From positions 930,001 to 994,000 of the forward strand of contig NZ_KE386573.1 of the NCBI RefSeq assembly GCF_000427685.1: a stretch of DNA of 64,000 bases, read 5' to 3'. Below are positions 44,801 to 52,878 of this stretch, one piece after another. Below the pieces are notes generated by a model. That model worked only from the letters and a program-made list of their open reading frames with translations. It was not told the DNA's origin and did not search any database. This stretch comes from Haloplanus natans DSM 17983 (GTDB lineage Archaea; Halobacteriota; Halobacteria; Halobacteriales; Haloferacaceae). How positions within the stretch are numbered: the first letter of the stretch is position 1; each line of letters begins with the position of its first letter. The position numbers and the translations under genes were made by a program.

Positions 44801-45048
44801 TCGGTGGTGATGGGTTCGATGTACACCCGGTCGGCCATGTCGGGGTCGGTCATGATCGTCGCGGGGTTCGAGTTGACGAGGACGACTCGTGCCCCCTCCT
44901 CCTGCAGGGCTCGGCAGGCCTGTGCGCCGGAGTAGTCGAACTCGGCGGCCTGTCCGATCTGAATCGGGCCGCTCCCGATCAACAGTATCGTCCGATCCTC
45001 GGAGTCGGTAGCCGGGTCCGTCCCGGTCACGGTGGCCTCGTCGGTCAT
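41815..45048 (-). CDS. carB: carbamoyl-phosphate synthase large subunit
   Basis: CarB makes carbamoyl phosphate from bicarbonate, ammonia and two ATP for pyrimidine and arginine synthesis. This 1077-residue protein has the duplicated ATP-grasp pair (for example [20 protein letters not shown] near residue 26 and [20 protein letters not shown] near 590), the oligomerisation domain between them, and a C-terminal MGS-like allosteric domain from about 950. The glutaminase subunit gene carA is not adjacent within the window. The upstream 200 bases have no gene. Confidence 0.95.
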   Translation of the reverse strand: [1077 protein letters not shown]

Positions 45049-45255
45049 CGTCGAATCGGAGTTCGCACATCGTAATAAGCCCCACGAAACAGTACGAGAT
45101 ACGAAGCGAAATTACGGATTTCGAAACGACACGGCGTACCATGGTGGGTGTGGGCTTTCACACTGGCGCCTCCGGGGCGGTGCGGCCGCTTTTCGGGTGT
45201 CACGTTCCGCACGGCGTCGCCGCTCTCGCCCCGTCAGATGCCCAACGAAGTCCGA

Positions 45256-45468
45256 TCAGTTGTTTAGCTGGTAGCGGTAGGGGCTGCCCTGAAGGACCTC
45301 GATGTCACCTTCCTCGGCCCACCGGCCGAGCACCGTCGCGACGCGGTGAGCACTCTCGAACTCCTCCGCCTCTTCGAGGAGTGTCAGGATCTCTCGGGCA
45401 GTCAGCGGCTCGTCGGCTTCGGAGAGCACGCCCCGGAGTTGCTCGTACTGCCTGGATCGGGGGCGCAT
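45256..45468 (-). CDS. 70-residue winged-helix-like protein
   Basis: The protein reads as a small winged helix: RSRQYEQLRGVLSEADEPLT, AREILTLLEEAEEFESAHRV, ATVLGRWAEEGDIEVLQGSP, YRYQLNN. The pattern of three helices and a short hairpin, with conserved acidic linker, is typical of haloarchaeal DNA-binding proteins of this size. Target and effector are not apparent. A longer protein is excluded by stops on both sides. Confidence 0.7.
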   Translation of the reverse strand: MRPRSRQYEQLRGVLSEADEPLTAREILTLLEEAEEFESAHRVATVLGRWAEEGDIEVLQGSPYRYQLNN

Positions 45469-45581
45469 ACGTCACACAACGGCCGGGAACGACTTAGTGT
45501 TCAGTGAGACGACCGTCCGACGACTGTCAGACGCCGCCTGTGAACCGCCGTAGGTGTGGCTCCCGCCCGTGACGGCTCTCC

Positions 45582-46115
45582 CTACACGTACACGTCGTCG
45601 GCGTCCAAGTCCCGTTCGGCGCGATACTGATCGACGAACGCCGACACGTCGAACTCCAGCATCTGCCGTTCGAACTCCTGGATCGCCGCGTCGTCGTCGG
45701 CGTGGCTGACGGCGTGCTCCATCAACTCGATCACGAGTTCGACGACCACCTCGTGGAGCCGTCGGGCGTCGAAGTCGCTGACCCACAGGAGCGCGTAGCC
45801 CACGTCGCCCTCGTCGCTCAGATCCGCGACGGCAACCTGCTCGGGGAACTCCTCCAACACGACACCAAGCAGGTGTGGCGTGTCGAACTCCGGCATCTCC
45901 TCGCTGCTCGTTTCGACCGTCTCCCGAAGGAGTTCGACCAGGAAGTCGGGAAGGAATCGCTCGGGCGGATGGACGTCCATCACGACGGCGTGGACGTCGC
46001 CGCAGGCGCAGTCGAACTCCCGCATTCCCAGATCGAGGTCGGTGGCGCGGACGGCCTCCCCGCAGGGGAGGTCGATCGTCCGTGCGTCGTCACCGGGGAC
46101 GCCCGGTTTCGTCAT
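45582..46115 (-). CDS. conserved haloarchaeal protein (DUF5815-like)
   Basis: The 177-residue acidic protein contains a small CxC-type site (DCACGDVHAVV near residues 35-45), VHPPERFLPDFLVELLRETV and helical repeats to its end (IELMEHAVSHADDDAAIQEF). I recall this as a haloarchaeal family DUF5815 of unknown function. It precedes the small membrane genes' strand-mate cluster at 46.1-46.8 kb, all on the minus strand. Confidence 0.78.
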   Translation of the reverse strand: MTKPGVPGDDARTIDLPCGEAVRATDLDLGMREFDCACGDVHAVVMDVHPPERFLPDFLVELLRETVETSSEEMPEFDTPHLLGVVLEEFPEQVAVADLSDEGDVGYALLWVSDFDARRLHEVVVELVIELMEHAVSHADDDAAIQEFERQMLEFDVSAFVDQYRAERDLDADDVYV

Positions 46116-46156
46116 ACCGTCGGTTGCACCCTCGCGCGGTTAAACGTCGCGTTCTC

Positions 46157-46408
46157 CTATCGGTCCGCCGTCACCCACAGCACCGGGCCGACGACCAGCA
46201 GGACGATGCCGAGAAACAGGTAATGCACCGGTGCGAGCGCCTGGGGCGTCATGATGAATACGAGACCGAACAGCGTCGCGTTGGCGGCGATGACCCGCCG
46301 GGATTTCAGCGGCAGCGCGCCGACCGTCGCGAGGATGAAAACCAGCAACAGCGCCTGCCCGACGTTGTATTCGAGCAGAAAACTGTCGATGAGCTGTAGC
46401 GGGAGCAT
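46157..46408 (-). CDS. small membrane protein (83 residues)
   Basis: Three hydrophobic segments span most of the protein (about 17-32, 38-55 and 60-78), beginning MLPLQLIDSFLLEYNVGQAL. No family is recognised. It is 41 bases upstream of the DUF5815-like gene on the same strand and may be co-transcribed with it. Confidence 0.65.
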   Translation of the reverse strand: MLPLQLIDSFLLEYNVGQALLLVFILATVGALPLKSRRVIAANATLFGLVFIMTPQALAPVHYLFLGIVLLVVGPVLWVTADR

Positions 46409-46526
46409 TCCTATTCACAACTCGCCCGGAATCGGCCATTAAAGTTCCGTTTACCGACGACGGCCCCTCGGCGGCCGCGAGCCTCCCGAGCGACGACTTC
46501 GCGACGCAGCGACGGCCAGCAGTCGC

Positions 46527-46745
46527 TTACCGTTCGCTCGGACCCGTGATGTCGAGCGGGCGAAGCCAGCCCCACCACAACAGGAGGACCATCGTCCCGT
46601 AGCCCAACACGAACACCGCCGATCCGAGCGCGTCGTGTCCCTGCTCGGAGAGGAAGCCGCGTGCGATCCCCGAACCGCCGATCCCGAGGACGAGAAGGAG
46701 AATAATCAACAGCGTGTCGCGGTTCAGATACCCGTCGAACTCCAT
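46527..46745 (-). CDS. small membrane protein (72 residues)
   Basis: The start at ATG 46745 gives MEFDGYLNRDTLLIILLLVL followed by a second helix FVLGYGTMVLLLWWGWLRPL. It resembles small two-helix haloarchaeal proteins of unknown function (I recall DUF7314). A five-codon upstream extension is unlikely. It stands between the other small membrane gene and the first pilin. Confidence 0.65.
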   Translation of the reverse strand: MEFDGYLNRDTLLIILLLVLGIGGSGIARGFLSEQGHDALGSAVFVLGYGTMVLLLWWGWLRPLDITGPSER

Positions 46746-46809
46746 AGCCGCCCTACGCACCCGCCGCTACTGAGGCTGACGGTTCGATCCGAAAAATCGC
46801 CCCGCTTCG

Positions 46810-47256
46810 TTACTGCGGTGCGGTCGCGCGGGCGATAGTGTTCGTGCTGCCGCCGTTGGGGTTCGTCCAGACGACGCGGACCGTCTCGCCGGAGTTGACG
46901 CCGTTGTACGAGATCTGGTCACCGGCGTTGATGGTGCCGTCGGCCCAGCCACCGGCGTCTTCGAGCGCCAAGTCGGCGCTCCCGTCACCCTGGACGCCGA
47001 GTGTAGCGTTGTCGATGGTTGTCCCTCCTTCGTGGGTGATGTTGACGTAGTCGTCGCCCGATCCGTCGAACCCGCCGGTATCGGCGAATTCGAAGCTGAA
47101 GCTCGCTTGCGGCGCGTTGTCGCTCACCTGATCGCCCAGGCCGAGGACGAAGGTACCGATCACGGCGGCCAGAATGACGGTGATCGCCACCATCAGAATG
47201 ACGCCGATGACCGGGCTGACTGCACGGTCTTCCGTCAGTAGGTTTTTCAGTTGCAT
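46810..47256 (-). CDS. type IV pilin-like protein 1
   Basis: The 148-residue protein has the archaeal class III signal: LTEDRAVSPVIGVILMVAIT, with PibD cleavage expected after Arg11 and a hydrophobic helix to about residue 45. The following domain is a small, Gly/Asp/Asn-rich beta structure ending ATAPQ. Such pilins form adhesion pili or archaellum-like filaments in haloarchaea (DUF1628-type). It has a near-identical N-terminus, promoter region and last residues with the neighbouring pilin 2, so the pair arose by tandem duplication. Confidence 0.9.
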   Translation of the reverse strand: MQLKNLLTEDRAVSPVIGVILMVAITVILAAVIGTFVLGLGDQVSDNAPQASFSFEFADTGGFDGSGDDYVNITHEGGTTIDNATLGVQGDGSADLALEDAGGWADGTINAGDQISYNGVNSGETVRVVWTNPNGGSTNTIARATAPQ

Positions 47257-47340
47257 GGGTGTGTCACGCCGGGCCGGAGCCGGGGGGATGGAAGCTCCCG
47301 CACGGACACGCGTCGACGTGTTGGGTCAGTCGATGGTCGG
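47257..47340 (-). promoter_or_regulatory. duplicated leader/promoter of pilin 1
   Basis: The 60-80 bases upstream of pilin 1 share long identical words with those upstream of pilin 2 at 47869-47955, for example CGTGTCCGTGCGGGAGC and CCCCCCGGCTCCGGCCCGGCG on the minus strand (each read in pieces). The duplication thus included upstream DNA. A shared control element is likely, though the TATA box itself is not certain. Confidence 0.6.
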
Positions 47341-47448
47341 ACGAATAATAAACCTGCGTAAAAAAATATCAAATAAGATAATCAGAGCACACGGTGGAGT
47401 AGGCACTCCGGCGTTGATAAATAAAAAAAACGAAATGCTGCGTTGGAA

Positions 47449-47868
47449 TCAGCTCTGCGGTGCAGTCGCGCGGGCGATGGTGTTCGTCGCGCCACCTGCT
47501 GGGTTGGTCCAGATGACGCGGATCGTTTCACCAGGACTAACGCTCCCGTACACGGAGGAGTCGCCGGCAGTGATCGTACTCCCTGCGAAATTGTTGGCAC
47601 CATTAGGGGTGCCATCATCACCGCTCACGCCGATATTGCTGTTCTCCAGTGTTTCACCACCCTCGTGCGTGATGGTCGCACTGGTGTTACTGGTGTTGAA
47701 GTCGAAGCTGAAGCTCGCTTGCGGTGCACTCTCGCTAACCTGATCGCCCAGACCGAGGACGAACGTGCCGATCACGGCGGCCAGAATGACGGTGATCGCC
47801 ACCATCAGAATGACGCCGATGACCGGGCTAACCGCACGATCCTCGGTAAGTAGTTCTTTCAGTTGCAT
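47449..47868 (-). CDS. type IV pilin-like protein 2
   Basis: The 139-residue protein is a paralogue of pilin 1. The N-terminal 52 residues differ only at a few places (MQLKELLTEDRAVSPVIGVI), and the last 30 residues (GETIRVIWTNPAGGATNTIA) are nearly the same, while the middle 60 residues, the exposed part of the filament, are clearly different. Cleavage by PibD after Arg11 is expected. Variation confined to the surface domain suggests diversification for adhesion, or phage or immune escape. Confidence 0.9.
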   Translation of the reverse strand: MQLKELLTEDRAVSPVIGVILMVAITVILAAVIGTFVLGLGDQVSESAPQASFSFDFNTSNTSATITHEGGETLENSNIGVSGDDGTPNGANNFAGSTITAGDSSVYGSVSPGETIRVIWTNPAGGATNTIARATAPQS

Positions 47869-47955
47869 GGGTTGTCGACACGCCGGGCCGGAGCCGGGGG
47901 GATCGAATGCTCCCGCACGGACACGCGTCGGCGTGTTGTCCGAGAGAACGACGGG
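47869..47955 (-). promoter_or_regulatory. duplicated leader/promoter of pilin 2
   Basis: This stretch is the second copy of the repeated leader described for pilin 1. The DNA between it and the SDH operon (to 48117) holds no recognised gene; 47940-48060 is AT-richer. Confidence 0.55.
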
Positions 47956-48117
47956 GTGAGTGATAAATCCGGGCGTTCAAATATCACAGAAGATAATTGG
48001 GGCGCAAAACGAGTCTCAGGGCGTCGTTGAACGTCGCGTGTCGAAACGAATGTCGACCCTTCGGAGCCGCGCAGTCGGTCGATTAGGTCGCCGACGGCGT
48101 CGAAAGACGGCCGGGTG

Positions 48118-49947
48118 TCAGTAGCTCCGCTCTTTCGGTTCGTACGTCTGGTTCTGCCCTTCGAGGACGACCGGCTTGTACCAGAGTTCGGGGGCGCCGT
48201 CCGACCAGGAGACCATCGTGTGTTTGAGCCACTCGTCGTCCTTGCGTTCCTGGTGTTTCTTGCGCCAGTGTGCGCCGCGGAACTCCTCGCGGGCGAGCGC
48301 GCCCATCGTGATCACCTCGGCGATGTCGAGCAGGTTCCGCGTCTCGATGGTCTGGATCAGATCCGTGTTGTACGTACTCGACGGGTCGGCGACGTAGACG
48401 TCGCGGTAGCGCTCGCGCGCGGCGCGGATGTCGACCAGCGCCTCCTTCAGCGCGTCCTCCTCGCGGAAGACGTTGACGTTTTTGGTCATCGTATGCTGGA
48501 CCGACGCCCGAATTTCGGCGTGCTGGGTCCCCTCGTCGCGTTCGAGCAGACGCTCGACCCGTTCGCGCTCCCGTTCGAGCGTGCGCTCGACGACCGCCTC
48601 GCCCGTCTTCGCGGCCGCACCGCCGTCCGCGACGGCTTCGGTCGTCCACGGCTCCCCGAGGGTGACCGGCGAGTCCACGTCGCCGTCCTCCGAGTCGTCG
48701 GTCCAGCCGACCGTGACTCGGGGCTCCTCGGTGTCGCCCCCGGCGGCGTGGGTCCCGGCGCGCTTCCCGAACACCGTGAGTTCGGGCAGGGCGTTGCCGC
48801 CGAGGCGGTTCGCGCCGTGGACGCTCGCACACGCACACTCGCCGACGGCGTACAGTCCGTCGACACAGGTCTGGCCGTACTCGTCCGTCTCGATGCCACC
48901 CATCGCGTAATGCTGGCCGGGCTTGACCGGCATCGGCTCCTCCAACCCGTCGACGCCCTCGAAGTCCTCCGCGAGGTGGAGGATGTTTTCGAGTCGGTCG
49001 ACGATCCGCTCCTCGCCGAGGTGGCGCATATCGAGGTGGACGTACTCGTCCTCGATGCCACGGCCCTCGTTCACCTCGGTCAACTCGGCGCGGGACACCA
49101 CGTCACGGGAGGCGAGTTCCCCGTCGTTGTTCGCGTAGCCGTTCTCGAACATGAACCGCTCCCCGTCGTCGTTGTAGAGGATGCCGCCCTCGCCGCGGAC
49201 CCCTTCCGAGATGAGGACGCCCGTCGACGGGAGCGTCGTCGGGTGGAACTGTATCATCTCCATGTCCTCGGCGGGGACGCCCGCGCGGTAGGCCATCGCC
49301 ACCCCGTCGCCCGTGTTCGCGACGGCGTTCGTGGTGTGGTCGTACACCTGTCCCAGCCCGCCAGTGGCGAGGATGACGCCGTCGCGGGCGGTGAAGGCGT
49401 CGACGTTCCCGGTCGCCGTCTCGTAGGCGACGACGCCGTGACAGCGCCGGTCCGCCGGGTCGTCCTCGTCGGAGACGGCGAGGTTCAGGACGTACCACTC
49501 GTCGAACACCTCGATGCCTCGCTTGACCACCTGTTCGTACAGGGTGTGCAGGAGGTGATGGCCCGTCTCCGCGCCCGCGTAGGTCGTCCGCGGGAACGAT
49601 AGACCGCCGAAGGGGCGCTGGGAGACGGTGCCGTCGTCCTCGCGGGAGAAGGCCATCCCCCAGTGCTCCAGTTGGATCGCTTCCTTCGGGCTCTCCTGGG
49701 TCAACGCCTCCGCTGCGGGGGCGTCGGCCAGATAGTCCGACCCCTTCATGGTGTCGTAGGCGTGGAGTTCCCAATCGTCGCCCTCGCGGAGGGCGGCGTT
49801 GATGCCACCCTCCGCCGCACCCGTGTGACTTCTGACCGGGTGGAGTTTCGTGACCATCGCCACGTCCGCGCCCGCTTCCTGTGCCGCGATGGCCGCGCGC
49901 AGGCCCGCGCCGCCCGCGCCGACCACGATGACGTCGTATTCGTGCAT
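48118..49947 (-). CDS. sdhA: succinate dehydrogenase flavoprotein subunit
   Basis: This 609-residue subunit oxidises succinate to fumarate. The FAD fingerprint is VIVVGAGGAGLRAAIAAQEA; the His for covalent flavin is His41 in RSHTGAAEGG; QFHPTTLPSTGVLISEGVRG and the active-site Arg region ASRDVVSRA are present, and HGANRLGGNALPELTVFG is the second FAD motif. It ends an operon read sdhC-sdhD-sdhB-sdhA from right to left, 3 bases after sdhB. Confidence 0.95.
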   Translation of the reverse strand: MHEYDVIVVGAGGAGLRAAIAAQEAGADVAMVTKLHPVRSHTGAAEGGINAALREGDDWELHAYDTMKGSDYLADAPAAEALTQESPKEAIQLEHWGMAFSREDDGTVSQRPFGGLSFPRTTYAGAETGHHLLHTLYEQVVKRGIEVFDEWYVLNLAVSDEDDPADRRCHGVVAYETATGNVDAFTARDGVILATGGLGQVYDHTTNAVANTGDGVAMAYRAGVPAEDMEMIQFHPTTLPSTGVLISEGVRGEGGILYNDDGERFMFENGYANNDGELASRDVVSRAELTEVNEGRGIEDEYVHLDMRHLGEERIVDRLENILHLAEDFEGVDGLEEPMPVKPGQHYAMGGIETDEYGQTCVDGLYAVGECACASVHGANRLGGNALPELTVFGKRAGTHAAGGDTEEPRVTVGWTDDSEDGDVDSPVTLGEPWTTEAVADGGAAAKTGEAVVERTLERERERVERLLERDEGTQHAEIRASVQHTMTKNVNVFREEDALKEALVDIRAARERYRDVYVADPSSTYNTDLIQTIETRNLLDIAEVITMGALAREEFRGAHWRKKHQERKDDEWLKHTMVSWSDGAPELWYKPVVLEGQNQTYEPKERSY

Positions 49948-49950
49948 GAT

Positions 49951-50826
49951 TTACCAGAATTTCAGGTTGCTCTTGACTGCCTCGCGTTTCAACTCCTGGA
50001 TGTGCTCTGTCAGGGGGATGTCCTTCGGACACACCTCCGTACACGAGAACTGCGTCTGACACCGCCAGACGCCGTGTTCCTGCTCGATGATCTCCAGGCG
50101 CCGCTGTTTCACGTTCTCGCCCTCGCGCTCGTCCATCGCGAAGCGGTAGGCCTTGTTGATCGCCGCCGGGCCCAGATACTCGTTGTCGCCGGCCGCGATG
50201 TTACAGGAGGACATACACGCCCCACACCAGATACACCGCGTCGACTTCTTGATCTTCTCGCGGTTCTCCCGGCTCTGGCGCTGTTCTTCCAGTTCCCCCT
50301 CCGGGCGGTTCTCCGTCTGGAAGTACGGCTCGACCGCCTCCATCTGGTCGTAGAAGTGTTCCATGTCGACGACCAAATCCTTCACCACTTCGGAGTGGGG
50401 GAGCGGTTCGATCCGAACCGGCTGATCGAGGTCCGAGAGCTGTGTCTGACACCCGAGTCGCTGGGAGCCGTTAACGAACAGGGCGTCGGAGCCACAGATG
50501 GCCTGTCGGCAGGAGTGCCGGAAGGTGAGGCTCGCGTCGAACTGGTCGCGCGCGTATATGAGCGCGTCCAGCACCGTCATTCCCGGTTCGTAGGGGACGT
50601 GGAAGTCGTCGAAGCGGGGTTCCTGCTTGCCCTCCACTTCGGGGTCGTACCGGAACACCTTGAGGTGGTAGCGCTCCGCGTCCGCCGCGGCACGCTCCTC
50701 GGCCTCGACGCGCGCCCGTTCGCGCTCCGCGGCGCGCTGGCGCTTCTTTTCGAGCCGTCGGTCCTGTGCCGTCTCGGTTTCCGTACTCTCCGTCTCGGTC
50801 TCGGGTTGCTGTCGTTGCGTACTCAT
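49951..50826 (-). CDS. sdhB: succinate dehydrogenase iron-sulfur subunit
   Basis: The 291-residue subunit passes electrons from SdhA to quinone. The 2Fe-2S cysteines are in FRHSCRQAICGSDALFVNGS and the following QRLGCQTQ; the ferredoxin-like clusters use CIWCGACMSSC and SCTEVCPKDI. The first 45 residues are an Arg/Glu-rich helical extension (RRLEKKRQRAAERERARVEA) found in haloarchaeal SdhB. It overlaps sdhD by 4 bases. Confidence 0.95.
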   Translation of the reverse strand: MSTQRQQPETETESTETETAQDRRLEKKRQRAAERERARVEAEERAAADAERYHLKVFRYDPEVEGKQEPRFDDFHVPYEPGMTVLDALIYARDQFDASLTFRHSCRQAICGSDALFVNGSQRLGCQTQLSDLDQPVRIEPLPHSEVVKDLVVDMEHFYDQMEAVEPYFQTENRPEGELEEQRQSRENREKIKKSTRCIWCGACMSSCNIAAGDNEYLGPAAINKAYRFAMDEREGENVKQRRLEIIEQEHGVWRCQTQFSCTEVCPKDIPLTEHIQELKREAVKSNLKFW

Positions 50827-51203
50827 AGGATTGGGAGTAGGTCGATGCCGGCCCACGCGTTCGCGGTTCTGAACCCTTGCACCAGCAACAGGAGGCTCGC
50901 GGCGCCGAGGACGACCTTGACGGCCTGGCGCTTGGCGCCGGTCAGGCCGGCGTTGATCAGGGCGTTGTAGACGCCGTTGACCCCGTGGAACGTCGCGGTT
51001 ACCAGAAAGAGGATCATCAGCGAGTAGTAACTCCACGTCTCCATCCGTCCGGCGCTCATCGCGAACGTCACCTCGTCGGCGTGGTGGACGAAATGAAGGA
51101 GGAAGAAGTGGAAGGCGAGCACGGCGATGAGGAAGGCAGCGGTGATGCGCTGCCAGAGCCACAGGCGGCCGCCCGCCCGGAACGAGGAGTAGCGCTCCGC
51201 CAT
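50823..51203 (-). CDS. sdhD: succinate dehydrogenase membrane subunit D
   Basis: The 126-residue membrane anchor has three helices (LWQRITAAFLIAVLAFHFFL, MILFLVTATFHGVNGVYNAL, VVLGAASLLLLVQGF) and His residues fit to bind heme or quinone (FHFFLLHFVHH). Its ATG shares a base with the sdhC stop (TGATG) and its end overlaps sdhB, so the unit is tightly coupled. Confidence 0.9.
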   Translation of the reverse strand: MAERYSSFRAGGRLWLWQRITAAFLIAVLAFHFFLLHFVHHADEVTFAMSAGRMETWSYYSLMILFLVTATFHGVNGVYNALINAGLTGAKRQAVKVVLGAASLLLLVQGFRTANAWAGIDLLPIL

Positions 51204-51631
51204 CAGAGCGACACCCCCGCGAGGAAGGTGGGGATGCTCGCCACCACGATGGCGCCCGTCAGGATCAGCGACGCGTAGAAGCTTCGATCCTGCGAGCCGA
51301 GGCCGATACCGAGGTCGACCAGCAGCAGCCGCGTCCCGTTCAGGATGTGGAACACGGCGACGGCTAGAAGCCCGACCTCGAGGATGCGGACCACCAGCAG
51401 ACTCTCCAGCGTCCGGATCGTCTGCGTATAGAGATCCTGATTCGCCGCGACCGTCGCGGGATCGGCACTGGCCGACGTGAGCGCCGTACTCAGGACGGCG
51501 ATGTGGGTGAACAGATAACCGATCAACACCCAGCCGGTAAACTTGTGGAAGATCCAGGCCCACATGCCGGCCGAGAACTCCCGCCACCGGCCGAAGTCCT
51601 CGATGAGGCCCCGATCGTAAGACTGACTCAT
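51203..51631 (-). CDS. sdhC: succinate dehydrogenase cytochrome b subunit
   Basis: The 142-residue protein has three membrane helices; [20 protein letters not shown] carries the conserved His pair of the SdhC family and [18 protein letters not shown] the third-helix His. It is the first gene of the sdhCDBA operon. An AT-rich stretch at about 51657-51672 ahead of it on the minus strand may be the promoter. Confidence 0.9.
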   Translation of the reverse strand: MSQSYDRGLIEDFGRWREFSAGMWAWIFHKFTGWVLIGYLFTHIAVLSTALTSASADPATVAANQDLYTQTIRTLESLLVVRILEVGLLAVAVFHILNGTRLLLVDLGIGLGSQDRSFYASLILTGAIVVASIPTFLAGVSL

Positions 51632-51718
51632 GCTCGTCCGGCAGTCGGAACCGTGATCGTATAGAAGTTACGTACGCTCACGGGCGCTCGTGACGCCGTT
51701 TGCTGCCGATTCCGTCGA

Positions 51719-52717
51719 TCATCGATCCGCCTGTCGGCGGTCGACGATCCGTGACGTCTCCGCGTCGAGTTCCGCGAGGTGACAGATTGGGTTGCCCGGA
51801 TACACCACCGGGTTCTCCAACACCCCGATCAGCACGCCGGTGAAGGGCGCTTCGACCGGCGTGTCGTCGGCCTTGAACGGATCGGTGATCGTACAGATGC
51901 ACTCGCCCTCCCGAACCAGGCTCCCGCGCTCGTGGTGCATATCCACCATGCCGCCCGCGTCGGCCCGAATCCACGTCTTCTCGGTCACGACCGTCCGCCA
52001 CCCGGGCCAGCGGACCGTGCCCGACTGGAGGCCGTACTCCGCGAACACGCTCTGGACGCCACCGAGAGCGTCGTCGATCAGTCGACGTTCGAACCGGTGG
52101 GCCTGTCCCATCTCGACCGTGATGGTCGGGACGCCCGCGCGGGTCGCCTCACCGCGGAGCGTGCCGTCGCTTCCCGCGCCGTCGACGACGACGCTCGCGC
52201 CGAAGGCGTAGGCGAGTCGCGACACCGCGTCGTCGGACGTGTCCGCGCGCACGTGGAGCATGTTGGTCCGCCCCCGCGTCGAGGTGTGGAAGTCGATACC
52301 GAAGTCACAGGGTTCGATGAAGTTCTGGAAGATGACGTGGGCCATCCGCTTCGCGCTCGTCGAATCGGAATCGCCCGGAAACGAGCGGTTGAGGTCGCGG
52401 TCGTAGATGGGGAGATACCGCTGCTGGGTGAGAAACCCCTGCACGTTCAGGACGGGCAGGCAGACGATGGTCCCCGCCAGATCGTCGAGGTCCCACTCGA
52501 ACGCCACCTCCCGCACCACCTCGATGCCGTTGAGTTCGTCGCCGTGGGCGGCCGCCGACAGAAACACCGTCGGCCCCGGTCGTTCCCCGTTGACGATGGT
52601 GACCGGAATCCGCACCGGATCGCCGAGATACGTCTCGCTGATCCCGTACCGGAGGTTCTGCCGCTCGCCGGGGGCGACCCTCCCGCCGTTGTACGTGAAG
52701 GCCGCGTCCGAATCCAT
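51719..52717 (-). CDS. succinylglutamate desuccinylase/aspartoacylase-family deacylase (M14)
   Basis: The 332-residue protein is a zinc deacylase of the AstE/ASPA type. The zinc ligands are in AAAHGDELNGIEVVRE (HxxE) and GIDFHTSTRGRTNMLHVRA, and the catalytic Glu in TVEMGQAHRFE. A C-terminal beta domain with IRADAGGMVDMHHERGSLVR follows. Members deacylate N-acyl amino acids; a group of them travels with RimK and RimB-like genes. In this window a RimK fused to a protease-like domain is 5 kb to the right. Substrate is unknown. Confidence 0.88.
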   Translation of the reverse strand: MDSDAAFTYNGGRVAPGERQNLRYGISETYLGDPVRIPVTIVNGERPGPTVFLSAAAHGDELNGIEVVREVAFEWDLDDLAGTIVCLPVLNVQGFLTQQRYLPIYDRDLNRSFPGDSDSTSAKRMAHVIFQNFIEPCDFGIDFHTSTRGRTNMLHVRADTSDDAVSRLAYAFGASVVVDGAGSDGTLRGEATRAGVPTITVEMGQAHRFERRLIDDALGGVQSVFAEYGLQSGTVRWPGWRTVVTEKTWIRADAGGMVDMHHERGSLVREGECICTITDPFKADDTPVEAPFTGVLIGVLENPVVYPGNPICHLAELDAETSRIVDRRQADR

Positions 52718-52878
52718 GTCCCACCCTGCGAGAGGCGGCTATTTATACTGTCGGCCATCGGCTCGGAGACGCCGTGGCGTTCGAGGGCGTCGTGGGCGCG
52801 CCGGTCCCCGTTTCACGGAATCGAACGCCTCCGCCGGACGCGACAGGTTTTACCCCCGACCGCCCGACCACCACACCG

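Noticed and set aside
42475-45075. Plus-strand frame (866 codons) opposite carB
   Set aside because: Carbamoyl-phosphate synthase on the other strand explains the region fully; the mirror frame has no family content.
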